The notes beneath the pieces were generated by a model. That model ran no database searches. It was not told where the DNA came from and saw nothing but the letters and a program-made list of their open reading frames with translations. From Bifidobacterium asteroides (GTDB lineage: Bacteria > Actinomycetota > Actinomycetes > Actinomycetales > Bifidobacteriaceae): a stretch of 64,000 bases of DNA. Positions 21,582 to 31,127 of this stretch are shown here, piece by piece; positions within the stretch are counted from its first letter, which is position 1; each line of letters begins with the position of its first letter. The stretch is taken from the NCBI RefSeq assembly GCF_003202695.1, contig NZ_QGLL01000009.1, positions 1-64,000 on the forward strand, written 5' to 3'. The position numbers and the translations under genes were made by a program.

Positions 21582-22214
21582 TCAGCGGGAGTCGGCTGCC
21601 CGTGCCACCTGTCCGTCCGGGTCCTTGCGCAGGGCCTCAAGAGTCGCCTGCCCGGTATTGGGATTCAGGGCCACGGCCCGGCGAACCATGGCTGCCAGCA
21701 CATGGGGGGCGTCCTGCTCATCACGAGTGCCCAAAGCTGCCAGAAAATCCAGGGTATCGGCATCGGTGCGCTCGTCCTGGGCGCCCTCCAGACGCATCTT
21801 CCAGGAGGTCATGGGATTGGTCAGCGCGGCAGCTCTGACACCGGCGTCCTCGTCCTTGGTGAGCAGACCGGCCAGCCAGTTCTTGTCGTCCTTGTTGGCG
21901 GCCACCGCCCGGCGGACCTCCGGGCTGGAATCCTGGGAGAGCTTGACCAGAATGTTGGGGAAAGGCATGGTCTGCGCCAGATATACCCTGTCTTCCACCG
22001 GCGTGTGCTCGTTGCCGGCTACAGCTTCCAGCAGTGCCGTGAAACGGGAGAAGGCAGCCTGGTCGGACCTGTCAGGCAGGGGGCTGCGGGCGAATTCGTG
22101 CAGCTCGGCCGTATCCGTGGAATGCCTGAGCCTTTCATAGAAAACGGTCAGGGCCTCGTGGGGCTTGCCGGATGGCGGGGATTCGGTTTCCGGTTGGTCC
22201 TGGGGATTGGTCAT
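21582..22214 (-). CDS. HEAT/LRV-like repeat protein of unknown role
   Basis: A 210-residue soluble, acidic protein with no signal peptide. From about residue 85 it shows short helical repeats of the type 'SPEVRRAVAANKDDKNWLAG' then 'DAGVRAAALTNPMTSW', which resemble HEAT or variant leucine-rich repeats, so a protein-binding scaffold is likely. A Gly/Pro/Glu-rich N-terminus of about 25 residues looks disordered. It stands alone between rplM (convergent spacing about 200 nt) and the divergent yigZ-type gene. I cannot assign a pathway. Confidence 0.75.
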   Translation of the reverse strand: MTNPQDQPETESPPSGKPHEALTVFYERLRHSTDTAELHEFARSPLPDRSDQAAFSRFTALLEAVAGNEHTPVEDRVYLAQTMPFPNILVKLSQDSSPEVRRAVAANKDDKNWLAGLLTKDEDAGVRAAALTNPMTSWKMRLEGAQDERTDADTLDFLAALGTRDEQDAPHVLAAMVRRAVALNPNTGQATLEALRKDPDGQVARAADSR

Positions 22215-22322
22215 GCGGCCAGCTTAGGTCGCCTCCTTGATATCAGACTCAGCCCAGGACCCCCTCTAGCATGGAGACAGCGCAGGGCACTGAGGAAACG
22301 AAAGGCATAGGAGGCAAGCCGA

Positions 22323-22985
22323 TTGCTCACCATACTGGATACGCCGCAGAAACCGGCCACAGGCTCCCTGGCCGAGAGGAAGTCGGAGTTCATCGGTCAG
22401 GCATGCCATGTGGAGGAGCAGGAGGCAGCCATGGCCTTCGTCCAAGAGGTCCGCTTGCAGAACCCAAAGGCCCGCCACGTCTGCTACTGCGCGATCTGGG
22501 GACCGGAGGGCCGCACCAGCGAACGCATGAGCGATGACGGAGAGCCCTCCGGGACGGCCGGCAAGCCCATACTTGAGGTCATGCGTCGGCAAGGGCTGAC
22601 CGACTGCGTTCTGACTGTGACCCGATACTTCGGAGGGGTCCTTCTAGGGTCGGGTGGATTGATCCGGGCCTATTCCTCAGCAGCTTCGCTGGCGCTCAAG
22701 ACGGCAAGATCTGCACGTGTGCTCCCGACCCAGCGATTCACGATCACCGTGGACTATCCCGAGTACGATCCCCTGCGCCGTCTGATCCGGACCTCTGGAG
22801 GGCACGTGGAGACCGAGGACTTCGCTGATCGGGTCCAGCTGACTTACGACCTGGAGCCAGCAGCGGTGTCGGTCTTTCATAGTCGGCTGGACGACCTTCT
22901 GCAGGGCCGGGCCCAACCGAGTGCATTGGGCGAAGGCCGCAGGCTGATCCCCCTGTCTAAGGGCCAGGCTTTGTCTGCCTCGTGA
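22323..22985 (+). CDS. YigZ/IMPACT-family protein
   Basis: 220 residues. The N-terminal UPF0029 domain has the family motif SDDGEPSGTAGKPIL and 'VTRYFGGVLLGSGGLIRAYS'; a C-terminal ferredoxin-like domain follows from about 140. In eukaryotes the IMPACT homologue modulates GCN2; the bacterial role is unclear, with RNA or ribosome-associated functions suggested. I use the TTG at 22323 because AGGAGG lies about 8 nt upstream; no ATG competes. It diverges from the HEAT-like gene. Confidence 0.88.
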   Translation: MLTILDTPQKPATGSLAERKSEFIGQACHVEEQEAAMAFVQEVRLQNPKARHVCYCAIWGPEGRTSERMSDDGEPSGTAGKPILEVMRRQGLTDCVLTVTRYFGGVLLGSGGLIRAYSSAASLALKTARSARVLPTQRFTITVDYPEYDPLRRLIRTSGGHVETEDFADRVQLTYDLEPAAVSVFHSRLDDLLQGRAQPSALGEGRRLIPLSKGQALSAS

Positions 22986-23195
22986 CCTCCCGGACGGCCC
23001 ATGCAGCCCTTGTTCAGCTGCGGCTTTCCCTGCCAGGCAGACTCATGCCGCACGCCGTCGGTCCACTGCCAAGCGGACTGATGTCGTTCCAGGACTGAAC
23101 TCCGCAAGGGATATGGGAGTAAACACCCTTAGTAATGAATCCCGTAATAATGAATAAGACCGATGATCGTGCGAAATCAGCGATCATCGGCCATC

Positions 23196-23285
23196 TGGCG
23201 GAGACGAGGAGATTCGAACTCCTGGACCGCTTGCGCAGTCAACACCTTAGCAGGGTGCCCCTTTCGGCCACTCAGGCACGTCTCC
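23196..23285 (-). tRNA. tRNA-Ser (GCT)
   Basis: The minus strand folds as a class II tRNA: acceptor GGAGACG / CGTCTCC, long variable arm, TTCGAAT T-loop, anticodon loop CTGCTAA giving anticodon GCT, and an encoded CCA end. It reads AGC/AGT serine codons. Confidence 0.95.
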
Positions 23286-23511
23286 ATGCTGGCTCTCAAA
23301 CCAGGGACCTGACCCCAAAGTTGTGAGAACAAAACAATAGGATACCATGATTGACTGATCTGACTCGCCGGAACGGGAGGATCCGATGCGGCAGGGAACA
23401 GACTCGTTCATTTCCGTGGATAAAAACCAGGAAGATGACTCTTGCTCCAGAAGCCGCATTCGAGAATAATGTATTGCACTTTCCTCCGGGGTCACCTTAT
23501 ATCATGGAGCT

Positions 23512-24783
23512 ATGAGTACAGCACCAAGGCTTGCGGCCGCCAAGAGGGACTGGGGGCATGACGAGACCGGCTGCACAGTGCTGCATATTGACATGGACGC
23601 CTTCTACGCCTCCTGCGAAGTCGCCCGAAACCCCCGACTACAAGGCCGACCGGTCATCATCGGCACCGGACGACGATCAGTGGTCTCCGCGGCCAGCTAT
23701 GAGGCCAGGGCTTTCGGCATCAACTCGGCCATGCCCCTGGCACGCGCCAGAAGACTGTGCCCACAAGGAGTCTTCCTCCCGGTTGACATGGCCTATTACC
23801 GAAATATCTCACGACGAATTTTTGATGTGATTTTCTCACAAATCACCGATCAGATCGAGCAAGTCTCAGTGGATGAATGCTACATGGATGTGTCAGGGGC
23901 GCTCATACGCTGGGGCAAGCCCACCGCCATAGCCCGGTGGATCCGAGCCAGCGTGGCACGTCAGTTCCACGTGACCTGCTCAGTGGGCATCGCTACCAAC
24001 AAGCTGGTGGCCAAGATGGCCTCGACCAACGCCAAGCCCGACGGCATGCTGCTGATTCCCAAGGCCCGGCAGGCCGAGTTCGTCCAGCTGATGCCCCTGC
24101 GCGGCATTCCCGGCATCGGCCCTGCTCTGGAGAAGCGGCTCAACGCCTGGGCCATCAAGAATGTGGCCGACCTGGCTAGCATGAGCGAGCGGGATCTGAC
24201 CCGGGCCACAGGCTCGAACGTTACAGCCAGGAAGCTGACACAGGCCTCCCACGGGCTGGACGACGATCCGGTTCAGCCACGAGCACCTGAAAAATCCTTG
24301 GGCGCGGAACGCACCTTCCTGCACGATACCACCAGCATGAAGCAGGTCTGCGACCTCCTGCACGTCTGCAGCAACGAGGTGGCCACCGGGCTGCGAGCGC
24401 ATGACCTGATCGCTCGGACCATTACCGTCAAACTGCGCTTTGATGATCTGCGCTACATGACCAAGGCCCACACTTTGGAAACGCCGGTCAACTCGGCCAA
24501 TCGCATTTATCCCCAGGCCGTCTCACTGCTCAAGGCCATGCTAGGGCTGCCCGAGGGCGTGCCCATGGACACCTCGCTGCCTCGGCTGATCCGCCTTGCC
24601 GGTGTCAGCGCATCCGGTCTGAGCAGGGTGGAGGATACCCCTATCCAGCCATCCTTGGATGACATCATGCGCGAGAGCAAACGTCGCACCGGCAGCGAGT
24701 CCCAGCGCCTGGATCAGGCAGAGGCCACCATGGACTCCATCAGGAACCGCTACGGCAAGGGTTCAGTCAGCATGGGTCTTTAG
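23512..24783 (+). CDS. dinB: DNA polymerase IV (Y-family)
   Basis: A 423-residue translesion polymerase. Catalytic motifs are HIDMDAFYASCE (first Asp) and QVSVDECYMDVS (Asp-Glu pair). 'GIATNKLVAKMASTNAKPDG' and the helix-hairpin-helix 'RGIPGIGPALEKRLNAWAIK' follow. The little-finger domain covers about 245-365. The C-terminal about 50 residues are charged and do not end in a clear beta-clamp motif. The 3' end overlaps the convergent dapC gene by 17 nt. No LexA box was recognised upstream. Confidence 0.95.
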   Translation: MSTAPRLAAAKRDWGHDETGCTVLHIDMDAFYASCEVARNPRLQGRPVIIGTGRRSVVSAASYEARAFGINSAMPLARARRLCPQGVFLPVDMAYYRNISRRIFDVIFSQITDQIEQVSVDECYMDVSGALIRWGKPTAIARWIRASVARQFHVTCSVGIATNKLVAKMASTNAKPDGMLLIPKARQAEFVQLMPLRGIPGIGPALEKRLNAWAIKNVADLASMSERDLTRATGSNVTARKLTQASHGLDDDPVQPRAPEKSLGAERTFLHDTTSMKQVCDLLHVCSNEVATGLRAHDLIARTITVKLRFDDLRYMTKAHTLETPVNSANRIYPQAVSLLKAMLGLPEGVPMDTSLPRLIRLAGVSASGLSRVEDTPIQPSLDDIMRESKRRTGSESQRLDQAEATMDSIRNRYGKGSVSMGL

Positions 24784-25933
24784 CCGCAGTACGCAAACGC
24801 GCCAGAGCCAGCTCCAGCTGCTCGTCAGATATGGTGGATGAAAATCGCAAACGGCGACCATCCCCGTAGAACTCCCCAGGACTGGCCAGGATCCCCATAC
24901 GGGACAGGTCAGCCATATCGGCCCAGCAATCGCCCGAACGGGCTTGCGCCCAGATATAAAGGCCGCCCTGAGGCATGGCGGCATCGTACCCGTAAGTTGT
25001 CAGAGCGTGGGCCAAGGCTCGCAGGCGACGGGCGTAGACCTCGCGCTGGGCCACCACGGCCTCCCTGTCCTCCAGAGCGGCCCGCATGGCCCGCTGCACC
25101 GGGCCTGGCACAATCAGTCCCACCTGTTTGCGGCAGGCGGTCATGGCCTTCACCAGGTGAGCGTCTCCGGCCAGGATGGCTGCCCTGTAGCCGGCCATAT
25201 TGGACTGCTTGCTCAGCGAGTACAGGCAGAGTATCCCGCTGGCATCGCCACCACAGACTTGAGGCTCCAGGATGCAGGGCGAGGCCGGGATCGGCGCATT
25301 CTGCCCGGCTTGTGTGGGGCTTGACCAATCCAGCATGGCATAGCACTCGTCACTCAGGACCGTAGCCCCTATCGAACGGGCCGCCCGCACGATCTTAGCC
25401 AACGCGGCTCGGTCTATGACCTGACCACTGGGGTTGCCTGGCGAATTGATCCATATTGCTCGCACGCCAGGCAGATCCACCCATGAGTCCGTATCAGCCG
25501 GATCATCCACGGTCGTCACCTGGGCCCCGGCCAGCTGGGTTCCGATGGCATAGGTGGGATAGGACACCGCTGGTTGCACCACCCGGTCCCCCGGGCCCAG
25601 ATGCAGGAGGGAGGCCATGAGCGCCACCGCCTCCTTGGACCCTACTGTGGGCACCAGGTCCGCACCCAGAGCATCAAGATCGACCCCACGGCAACGACGG
25701 AACCATTCGGCGGCAGCCCGCCTCAGGAGACCATCACCGGTGGTTTTCGGATAGCCTCGGGCCTGGTCATCATCGGCAGCAGCCGCCAAAGCCTCCCTGA
25801 CCGATCTGGGCACCGGGTCCACCGGCGAACCCACCGAGAGGTCGACCAGACCGCCGAGGCACTGCTCAGCACGCCGCCTATAGGGATCAACTCTTGACCA
25901 GTCGTAGGGGGATTCAAAAGAGTGAAAACCCAT
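24767..25933 (-). CDS. dapC: Succinyldiaminopimelate transaminase-type PLP enzyme
   Basis: A 388-residue fold-type I aminotransferase. The PLP-binding Lys is in LYSLSKQSNMAGYRAA, with 'INSPGNPSGQVID' and 'TVLSDECYAMLDW' upstream. It is 70 nt downstream of fdxA, and the actinobacterial fdxA-dapC order is the main reason for naming it DapC (lysine and meso-diaminopimelate synthesis) rather than another aspartate-family aminotransferase. Sequence alone does not exclude a broader substrate range. Confidence 0.82.
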   Translation of the reverse strand: MGFHSFESPYDWSRVDPYRRRAEQCLGGLVDLSVGSPVDPVPRSVREALAAAADDDQARGYPKTTGDGLLRRAAAEWFRRCRGVDLDALGADLVPTVGSKEAVALMASLLHLGPGDRVVQPAVSYPTYAIGTQLAGAQVTTVDDPADTDSWVDLPGVRAIWINSPGNPSGQVIDRAALAKIVRAARSIGATVLSDECYAMLDWSSPTQAGQNAPIPASPCILEPQVCGGDASGILCLYSLSKQSNMAGYRAAILAGDAHLVKAMTACRKQVGLIVPGPVQRAMRAALEDREAVVAQREVYARRLRALAHALTTYGYDAAMPQGGLYIWAQARSGDCWADMADLSRMGILASPGEFYGDGRRLRFSSTISDEQLELALARLRTAAKDPC

Positions 25934-26003
25934 GACCCGTCCTTCTCTTATGAATAGGCCGCGGCGGGATGACTCCCATCCGCGGCTGGTCAGCCTTATT
26001 CAG

Positions 26004-26321
26004 CTACTTGTTGGGCGGCAGGGCCGCCACACCCTCCGGATCGTGATCGTAGGGGCCGACCGCAGCAGCGCCGCCGGCATCGCCCACCTGGGCGAAGAAG
26101 TCCGTCGCAGCGTCCTTGTACCAGGCCCACTCTTCAGGCAGGTCATCCTCGTAGAAAATGGCCTCCACCGGGCAGACCGGCTCGCAGGCACCGCAGTCCA
26201 CGCACTCGTTGGGGTTGATGTAGAGTGAACGGACGCCCTCGTAGATGCAGTCCACCGGGCATTCGTCCACGCAGGCCTTGTCCTTGACGTCCACGCAGGG
26301 CTGAGCGATGACGTAGGTCAT
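26004..26321 (-). CDS. fdxA: Seven-iron ferredoxin
   Basis: A 105-residue electron carrier of the actinobacterial FdxA type, with a 3Fe-4S plus a 4Fe-4S cluster. Cys motifs are [18 protein letters not shown] and [17 protein letters not shown]. The C-terminal 45 residues form the usual acidic/Trp extension. A strong Shine-Dalgarno (AGGAGGTAACCC) precedes the ATG. First gene of the fdxA-dapC pair. Confidence 0.96.
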   Translation of the reverse strand: MTYVIAQPCVDVKDKACVDECPVDCIYEGVRSLYINPNECVDCGACEPVCPVEAIFYEDDLPEEWAWYKDAATDFFAQVGDAGGAAAVGPYDHDPEGVAALPPNK

Positions 26322-26377
26322 GGGTTACCTCCTGAGTATGCGAATATCCACTCTACACTGCCGCACAGACCCTCACG

Positions 26378-27901
26378 TCAGTCAAGACCGGCCTGGGTGG
26401 CCTCGGATATCTTGTCGCTAAGCTGATGACGCCCGAGCATGGAATGCCGATAGGAATAGCCGAAGTAGATGGCCAGACCTGCAGCCAGCCAGACCACGAA
26501 CCGGATCCAGGTCAGCACAGTCAGGTTGAGCATGAGCCAGAGGCAGGCCAAGGCGATCAGAATGGGAACCCAAGGATTGCCGGGCATCTTGAAGGACCGA
26601 GGCAGATCCGGCCGACGCTTGCGCATGACGGGCAGGGAGATGGCCACCAGCAGGAAGGCCGAAAGCGTACCGATGTTGACCATGTCGGACAAGACGTCTA
26701 TTGGGAAGCAGGAGGACACCACGGCCACCACGATGCCGCCCAGGATCTGAATGCGTGCCGGGGTGCCATGACGGCCGGTGCGGGACAAGGAACGTGGAAG
26801 AAGCCCGTCGCGGCTCATGGCGAAGACGATGCGGGTCAGCCCCAGCAGGAGCACCATGACCACGGTGGTCAGCCCCACCACGATGCCGAAGGAGATGATC
26901 TTGGCGGCCCAGGGAGCTCCGACCATCTCGAAGCCGGTGGCCAGGGAGGGATTCTTGGCCTTGGCCAGATCCTTGTAGGAGACCATGCCGGTGGTGACGA
27001 CGGCGACCAGGATGTACAGGGTGATGACGATCAGCATGCCCAGGCCGATTCCGCGAGGAATGGTCTTATGAGGCTCCTTGGCCTCCTCGGAGGTGGTGGC
27101 GACGATATCGAAGCCCACGAAGGCGAAGAAGACCAGGGCAGCGCCTGAGAGGATGCCAGGGACACCGTAGATGGTGGGCTGCATGCCTGAAGCCCACTGC
27201 CAGAGAGGCTGTCCCATGATGCCTGGCACGCTGGCCCCCGGGACCGCCGAAGCCGGCTCGGAAGGCGGGATGAAAGGCCTGTAGTTGTCCATCTTGACGT
27301 AGAAGAAGCCCACCACGATGACGAAGACCACGATGCCGATCTTGAGAACGGTCAAGGCGCCGTCGAACCGGGCTGAAAGCTTGGTGCCCAGGACCAGAAG
27401 GACCGTGAAGAGGGCAACGACCACCAGCGGGGCCAGGTCCACATCCAGGCCGCCTACATGGAAGCTGGAGCTGAAAGAGGTGCCGCCCATCAGATGGATG
27501 AAGTCGTTCAGGTAGACGCCCCAGTACTTGGAGATGACCGAGGCGGCCATGAGCATCTCCAGAATCAGGTCCCATCCGATGATCCAGGCCACCAGTTCGC
27601 CCATGGTGTTGTAAGTGAAGGTGTAGGCCGAGCCTGAAACCGGGATCATGGATGCAAACTCCGCGTAGCACATGACGGCTGCCGCGCAGACGATGCCTGC
27701 GATGACGAAGGAGATGATGACGGCCGGACCCGCATGGAAGGCCGCTGCCTGGGCGCCCACCGAGAAGATGCCGGCGCCCACGGCCACTGCGACGGCCATG
27801 ATGGCCAGGTCCCAGGTAGTCAGCGTCCGCTTGAGCGACCTGCCCTCTTCCCCGGTCTCTGCCAGAGTCTGTTCAACAGATTTCTTCCTGAATAATTCCA
27901 T
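26378..27901 (-). CDS. APC-family amino-acid permease
   Basis: A 507-residue polytopic membrane protein with about 12-13 hydrophobic segments from residue 30. The N-terminal loop GAGIFSVGAQAA in TM1 and 'FAFVGFDIVATTSEEAKEPH' in the TM6 region are hallmarks of the cationic amino-acid transporter (YfnA/CAT) branch. It probably imports amino acids with H+ or exchanges them. The substrate is not determined. It lies 56 nt upstream of fdxA on the same strand, but no functional link is implied. Confidence 0.9.
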   Translation of the reverse strand: MELFRKKSVEQTLAETGEEGRSLKRTLTTWDLAIMAVAVAVGAGIFSVGAQAAAFHAGPAVIISFVIAGIVCAAAVMCYAEFASMIPVSGSAYTFTYNTMGELVAWIIGWDLILEMLMAASVISKYWGVYLNDFIHLMGGTSFSSSFHVGGLDVDLAPLVVVALFTVLLVLGTKLSARFDGALTVLKIGIVVFVIVVGFFYVKMDNYRPFIPPSEPASAVPGASVPGIMGQPLWQWASGMQPTIYGVPGILSGAALVFFAFVGFDIVATTSEEAKEPHKTIPRGIGLGMLIVITLYILVAVVTTGMVSYKDLAKAKNPSLATGFEMVGAPWAAKIISFGIVVGLTTVVMVLLLGLTRIVFAMSRDGLLPRSLSRTGRHGTPARIQILGGIVVAVVSSCFPIDVLSDMVNIGTLSAFLLVAISLPVMRKRRPDLPRSFKMPGNPWVPILIALACLWLMLNLTVLTWIRFVVWLAAGLAIYFGYSYRHSMLGRHQLSDKISEATQAGLD

Positions 27902-28374
27902 CCTGCTCCCAATCGAGACTCATCGTGTCACAAACCTCTCCGGCCCATAACTATAGGAGATGAGGGCACACAACTTCGCACTTTGCTCATTTCGGGATAT
28001 TGCCCGCTGGAAAACCTTCCGGGATCGGCGACTCGAATATGGCGCGACAATCCGCCAACACACAGGAAAACACCCCAGCCGTTACGACCAGGGTACCCAC
28101 TGGATGCAGCCAGACTCTATTCAGTCGGACCATCCTTGAATATGGCGTGTCCTGCATGCCGTTACCCTCATTGCAGGTCTGCTCGCCGTTGACCGCTGCA
28201 AGGACCTTCTTGCGAAAATCATGGAAAACCTGCTCTCCGGGCTCATCCAGAGGACGGCCGGCGTCAAAGTCAATCCAAGGATGTTCTCAAGCTATGTGAT
28301 AGAGAAATGGCCGAGGAATATGTTGCCGGTTGTTGCTTGTCCTGGCATTTTGATGGCATTTTTAAAAAAACAGG
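27902..28374. other. Gene-free stretch between permease and murB
   Basis: About 470 nt with no convincing coding frame. A 99-codon plus-strand frame (28000-28299) has no ribosome binding site and no family likeness. The 27930-27990 part probably holds the permease promoter. The rest may be gene decay, but I recognise no parent. Confidence 0.5.
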
Positions 28375-28402
28375 CCCTCGGATCCTTGCATTGATCCGAG
28401 GG
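28375..28402 (-). terminator. Rho-independent terminator of murB
   Basis: CCCTCGGATC / GATCCGAGGG with an 8-nt loop, then CCTGTTTTTTTA on the minus strand. It lies 29 nt downstream of murB. Confidence 0.9.
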
Positions 28403-28430
28403 TCGGAAGAAACGGAGCTTGAAGCAGGGG

Positions 28431-29669
28431 CTACCAGGCCAAGTCAATACCCGGAGTGACAGGTTCGGGAGTCAGACGGATGCCAAAAGTGGAATCCACG
28501 CCTTTCTGGATGGCACGGGCCAGGGCCACCATGTCGTCCGAACCGGCACCTCCCCGGTTGGTCAAGGCCAGTGTGTGCACGTCAGACAGAGCGGCAGCCG
28601 ACCCTTCCTCCAAAGCAAACCCCTTGTGGAAGCCTGAATGATCGATCAGCCAAGCCGCTGAGGTCTTGATCAATGACGCACCAGGAACTGGATAGCGAGG
28701 AGCATACGTCGGCAGGGCATCTGAGGCCTCAGGGCTGATTATCGGATTGGTGAAGAAGCTCCCGCAGCTGTGGCGGTCAAGCAGCACCCGTTCGCCTCTG
28801 GGCCCATGAAGGTCATCCTGAACCGCAGCCAAGGCCTCTTCCAGGTCGGGGGTCCGACGGCAGGATCCCATCCAATCGGTCAGGTACCGGTAGGGATCCT
28901 CCAGCATCCCCTTGCCTGCTCTGACGGCAAGAACCGCCTGACGGATCCGCTCAAGGGGAAGGGTTGCCCCGGGCTCCACGCCCAGCACCCTGGCCAGCTG
29001 GGCGGAACCCACCTGAGCGGCGGACCCGTGTCGCAGAACCAGGGTGACAGATAGAACCGCGTAACGAGGCGACGGGAAGAACCGCGCATCGGGCACGGCA
29101 GGTGCCTGGTACATGGTCTGCTTGAGCAGGGAGGTCCTGTACCCGAAAGCGAGATCAGAGGCTCTCAGATAGGCAGTGACCTTGTCCTGGCGGTCCCAGA
29201 CCTCGACCGAGTCGACAAGGCGTCCGACTTCCTGGCCGTAAGCGCCAATATTCTGCACCACCGAGGCCCCAACAGTCCCGGGGATGCCGGATAGACCCTC
29301 TACCCCGATCAGATGCATACGCACGCAGTAGGAGACCAGATCATCCCAGTTGGTCCCAGCCGTGGCATTGACGTGAACGACGGGAACGCCGCCATCAGGC
29401 GGAGCCACTTCGTCGGGGACGCTGATGTCCTGACGGGCGTCACGCACAACCACGCCGGGAAAGTCCTGGTCAGAGGCCAGCAGGTTGGATCCCCCGCCGA
29501 TCAGGCAGAGGGGCAACCCCTTGGAATCCGCGCCCTCTACAGCCTCGATCATGCCCACACGGCTTCGGGTCTGAACGAAAGCGGCCATGCTCCCGCCAAC
29601 ACCCACAGTGGTGATATCAGCAAAGGTCGGGGTGGTGTCTCTGGAGGATACATCAGACATGCAGTTCAC
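28431..29669 (-). CDS. murB: UDP-N-acetylenolpyruvoylglucosamine reductase
   Basis: A 412-residue FAD enzyme reducing UDP-GlcNAc-enolpyruvate to UDP-MurNAc with NADPH, in cytoplasmic peptidoglycan synthesis. FAD-binding motifs are LCLIGGGSNLLASD and 'GLSGIPGTVGASVVQNIGAYG'. The type I Tyr-containing region 'FGYRTSLLKQ' is present, and the C-terminal domain has 'SCGSFFTNPIIS'. It is longer than the 340-residue E. coli enzyme, with an extended middle, as usual in actinobacteria. It diverges from the methyltransferase operon. Confidence 0.95.
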   Translation of the reverse strand: MNCMSDVSSRDTTPTFADITTVGVGGSMAAFVQTRSRVGMIEAVEGADSKGLPLCLIGGGSNLLASDQDFPGVVVRDARQDISVPDEVAPPDGGVPVVHVNATAGTNWDDLVSYCVRMHLIGVEGLSGIPGTVGASVVQNIGAYGQEVGRLVDSVEVWDRQDKVTAYLRASDLAFGYRTSLLKQTMYQAPAVPDARFFPSPRYAVLSVTLVLRHGSAAQVGSAQLARVLGVEPGATLPLERIRQAVLAVRAGKGMLEDPYRYLTDWMGSCRRTPDLEEALAAVQDDLHGPRGERVLLDRHSCGSFFTNPIISPEASDALPTYAPRYPVPGASLIKTSAAWLIDHSGFHKGFALEEGSAAALSDVHTLALTNRGGAGSDDMVALARAIQKGVDSTFGIRLTPEPVTPGIDLAW

Positions 29670-29904
29670 TGTATCATCGTCACCTTAGAAGACCCTCAGC
29701 TGAACCGATGCCAGGACTGCAATGCTCCCTGTCGCCCTTGGCGAGAATCGATCGGCCATGAAGACCTGATCTCGCCCGTCCTTATCAAGTTTTCCTATAC
29801 CTTTTGCAAGACTCGCACAGGTTCAGGGAACGATTGGCGGCGATAGATATTACCTATATGCCGGATCGTTGACCAGCCTGCTACCTGGAGGTTTTATGTG
29901 ACAA
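29670..29904. promoter_or_regulatory. Divergent promoter region, murB / methyltransferase operon
   Basis: Non-coding, AT-richer than its neighbours (for example 29825-29865, with TATTACCTATATG). It must carry divergent promoters, but I could not fix exact hexamers. Confidence 0.4.
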
Positions 29905-30000
29905 GGCTTTGGAAAGGGGAATCGCCAAAGCCCGGTTTCCGGACGAAGCACCGGGAATATGTGGGCGCCTGACCGGGCGTCCGTAAGACACAAACCAGGA
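29905..30000 (+). ncRNA. Structured 5' leader of the methyltransferase operon
   Basis: Three nested or alternative hairpins can be drawn. GGCTTTGG / CCAAAGCC has a loop AAAGGGGAATCG (29905-29932). CCCGGT / ACCGGG (29931-29955) shares bases with the first. GGGCG / CGTCC forms near 29972-29991. The shared CC at 29931-29932 makes the first two exclusive, as in a switch. I could not match it to a SAM, cobalamin or other known riboswitch core. Folding was done by eye. Confidence 0.35.
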
Positions 30001-30012
30001 AATGAGAAAGAA

Positions 30013-31077
30013 ATGACAGAAGACAGACGGACCCAGTTCCATCAGATAGCCCGTGGTCCTGGCAACCAAGCCTGGCTGACCTCCGCTTGGCAGCACCACG
30101 TCGGACACGAGTACGGTGCCGAGAATTTTGCCGCAGCCACCTTGGATTTCGTCCGCAAGTGGGATTGGGACTGGGTCAAGATCAACCCGAGGGCCATATA
30201 TTATGCCGAGGTCTGGGACGCAGTCTACGACAAGGATCACTATGATTGGCTGATCCCGCGCACCGTCCGTACCGCCATCCAGGAGACAGGGGATATCGCC
30301 CGCATCGACTACCGCGACCCCGAAACCAACAAGGTGCTCCAAGAACAGATCCAGGCCGCCAGGGCCATCCGAGAAGGCCTGGAGGACCGAGCAGTCATCG
30401 GCACGGTCTTCTCCCCGCTCTCAGTCCTTCTTCAATTAGCTGATCTTCCCCTCTATCCCGAGGGGCAGGGCTCCGCGCAGGAGGACGACAGGGATCTGGA
30501 CAGACAGACGCTGATCTTCGACCAGCCCGAGGCGGCCAAGCGGGCGCTGGACAACATCGCCCGAACCCTTGCCGACTATGCAACCGTGCTGGTCAGCCCC
30601 AAGGAGCAGGGCGGGGCCGGCCTGGACGGCATCTTCTTCGCCGAGACCGGTCTGGCCAGCCATGGCTACTTCAACCAGGCGCAACTGCAGGAATGGGCCA
30701 AGCCCTATGACCGGATCGTGATCCAGGCGGTCAGACAGGCCAATCCGGAAGCCCTGGTCCTGGTGCATACCTGCCGGGAGGACGCCCATCCCGAAGAATT
30801 CACCGATCTGAATCCCGATTTTCTCCACTGGGACCAGTTCCGCTCAGGCAATCCTGAAATCAGCACCGACTTTCCTGCCGTACCCGTGGGCGGAGCCGAC
30901 TTCGAACTCTTCAACCCAGGCGGCGATGTGAACCAGATCCGCGAGGAATTGGACCAGACCATCCAGGCCCGTCAAGGCCGTCCCTTCCTCCTGGCACCCT
31001 CATGCACCATCCCGACGCCCGCCGATGAGGAGGCCCTGCGCGTGCTGAGCGGAACCCGGGCCCCCAAGGAACTCTGA
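30013..31077 (+). CDS. UroD-family zinc methyltransferase (MtaA/CmuA-like), not heme UroD
   Basis: 354 residues with the uroporphyrinogen decarboxylase/MetE-type barrel fold: 'DWDWVKINPRAIYYAEVWD' early, 'LDGIFFAETGLASHGYF' in the middle. The decisive feature is H252-T-C254 in LVLVHTCREDAH plus C331 in LLAPSCTIPTPADEEAL. This is the H-x-C...C zinc site of methyl-transferring relatives (MtaA, MtbA, CmuA), which activates a thiol. The Cys-to-Cys spacing of 77 is what I recall for MtaA. No heme genes are nearby. It is first in an operon with a three-gene ABC importer and MetY, so methyl transfer to homocysteine or another thiol is inferred. No corrinoid protein is encoded here. I start at MTEDRRT (30013); the frame opens at 29959, inside the structured leader. 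Confidence 0.75.
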   Translation: MTEDRRTQFHQIARGPGNQAWLTSAWQHHVGHEYGAENFAAATLDFVRKWDWDWVKINPRAIYYAEVWDAVYDKDHYDWLIPRTVRTAIQETGDIARIDYRDPETNKVLQEQIQAARAIREGLEDRAVIGTVFSPLSVLLQLADLPLYPEGQGSAQEDDRDLDRQTLIFDQPEAAKRALDNIARTLADYATVLVSPKEQGGAGLDGIFFAETGLASHGYFNQAQLQEWAKPYDRIVIQAVRQANPEALVLVHTCREDAHPEEFTDLNPDFLHWDQFRSGNPEISTDFPAVPVGGADFELFNPGGDVNQIREELDQTIQARQGRPFLLAPSCTIPTPADEEALRVLSGTRAPKEL

Positions 31078-31127
31078 AACCACAAACAACCCACCGACAT
31101 CAACCGTAAAACTCCAAGGGAGACATC

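Noticed and set aside
28000-28299. 99-codon plus-strand frame between the permease and murB
   Set aside because: No ribosome binding site, no recognisable family and unusual composition.
29905-30000. Known SAM or cobalamin riboswitch
   Set aside because: I could not find the conserved cores of these classes; only generic hairpins are visible.
30013-31077. Heme biosynthetic uroporphyrinogen decarboxylase (HemE)
   Set aside because: No heme genes are nearby, bifidobacteria generally lack the pathway, and the H-x-C...C zinc site points to a methyltransferase relative.
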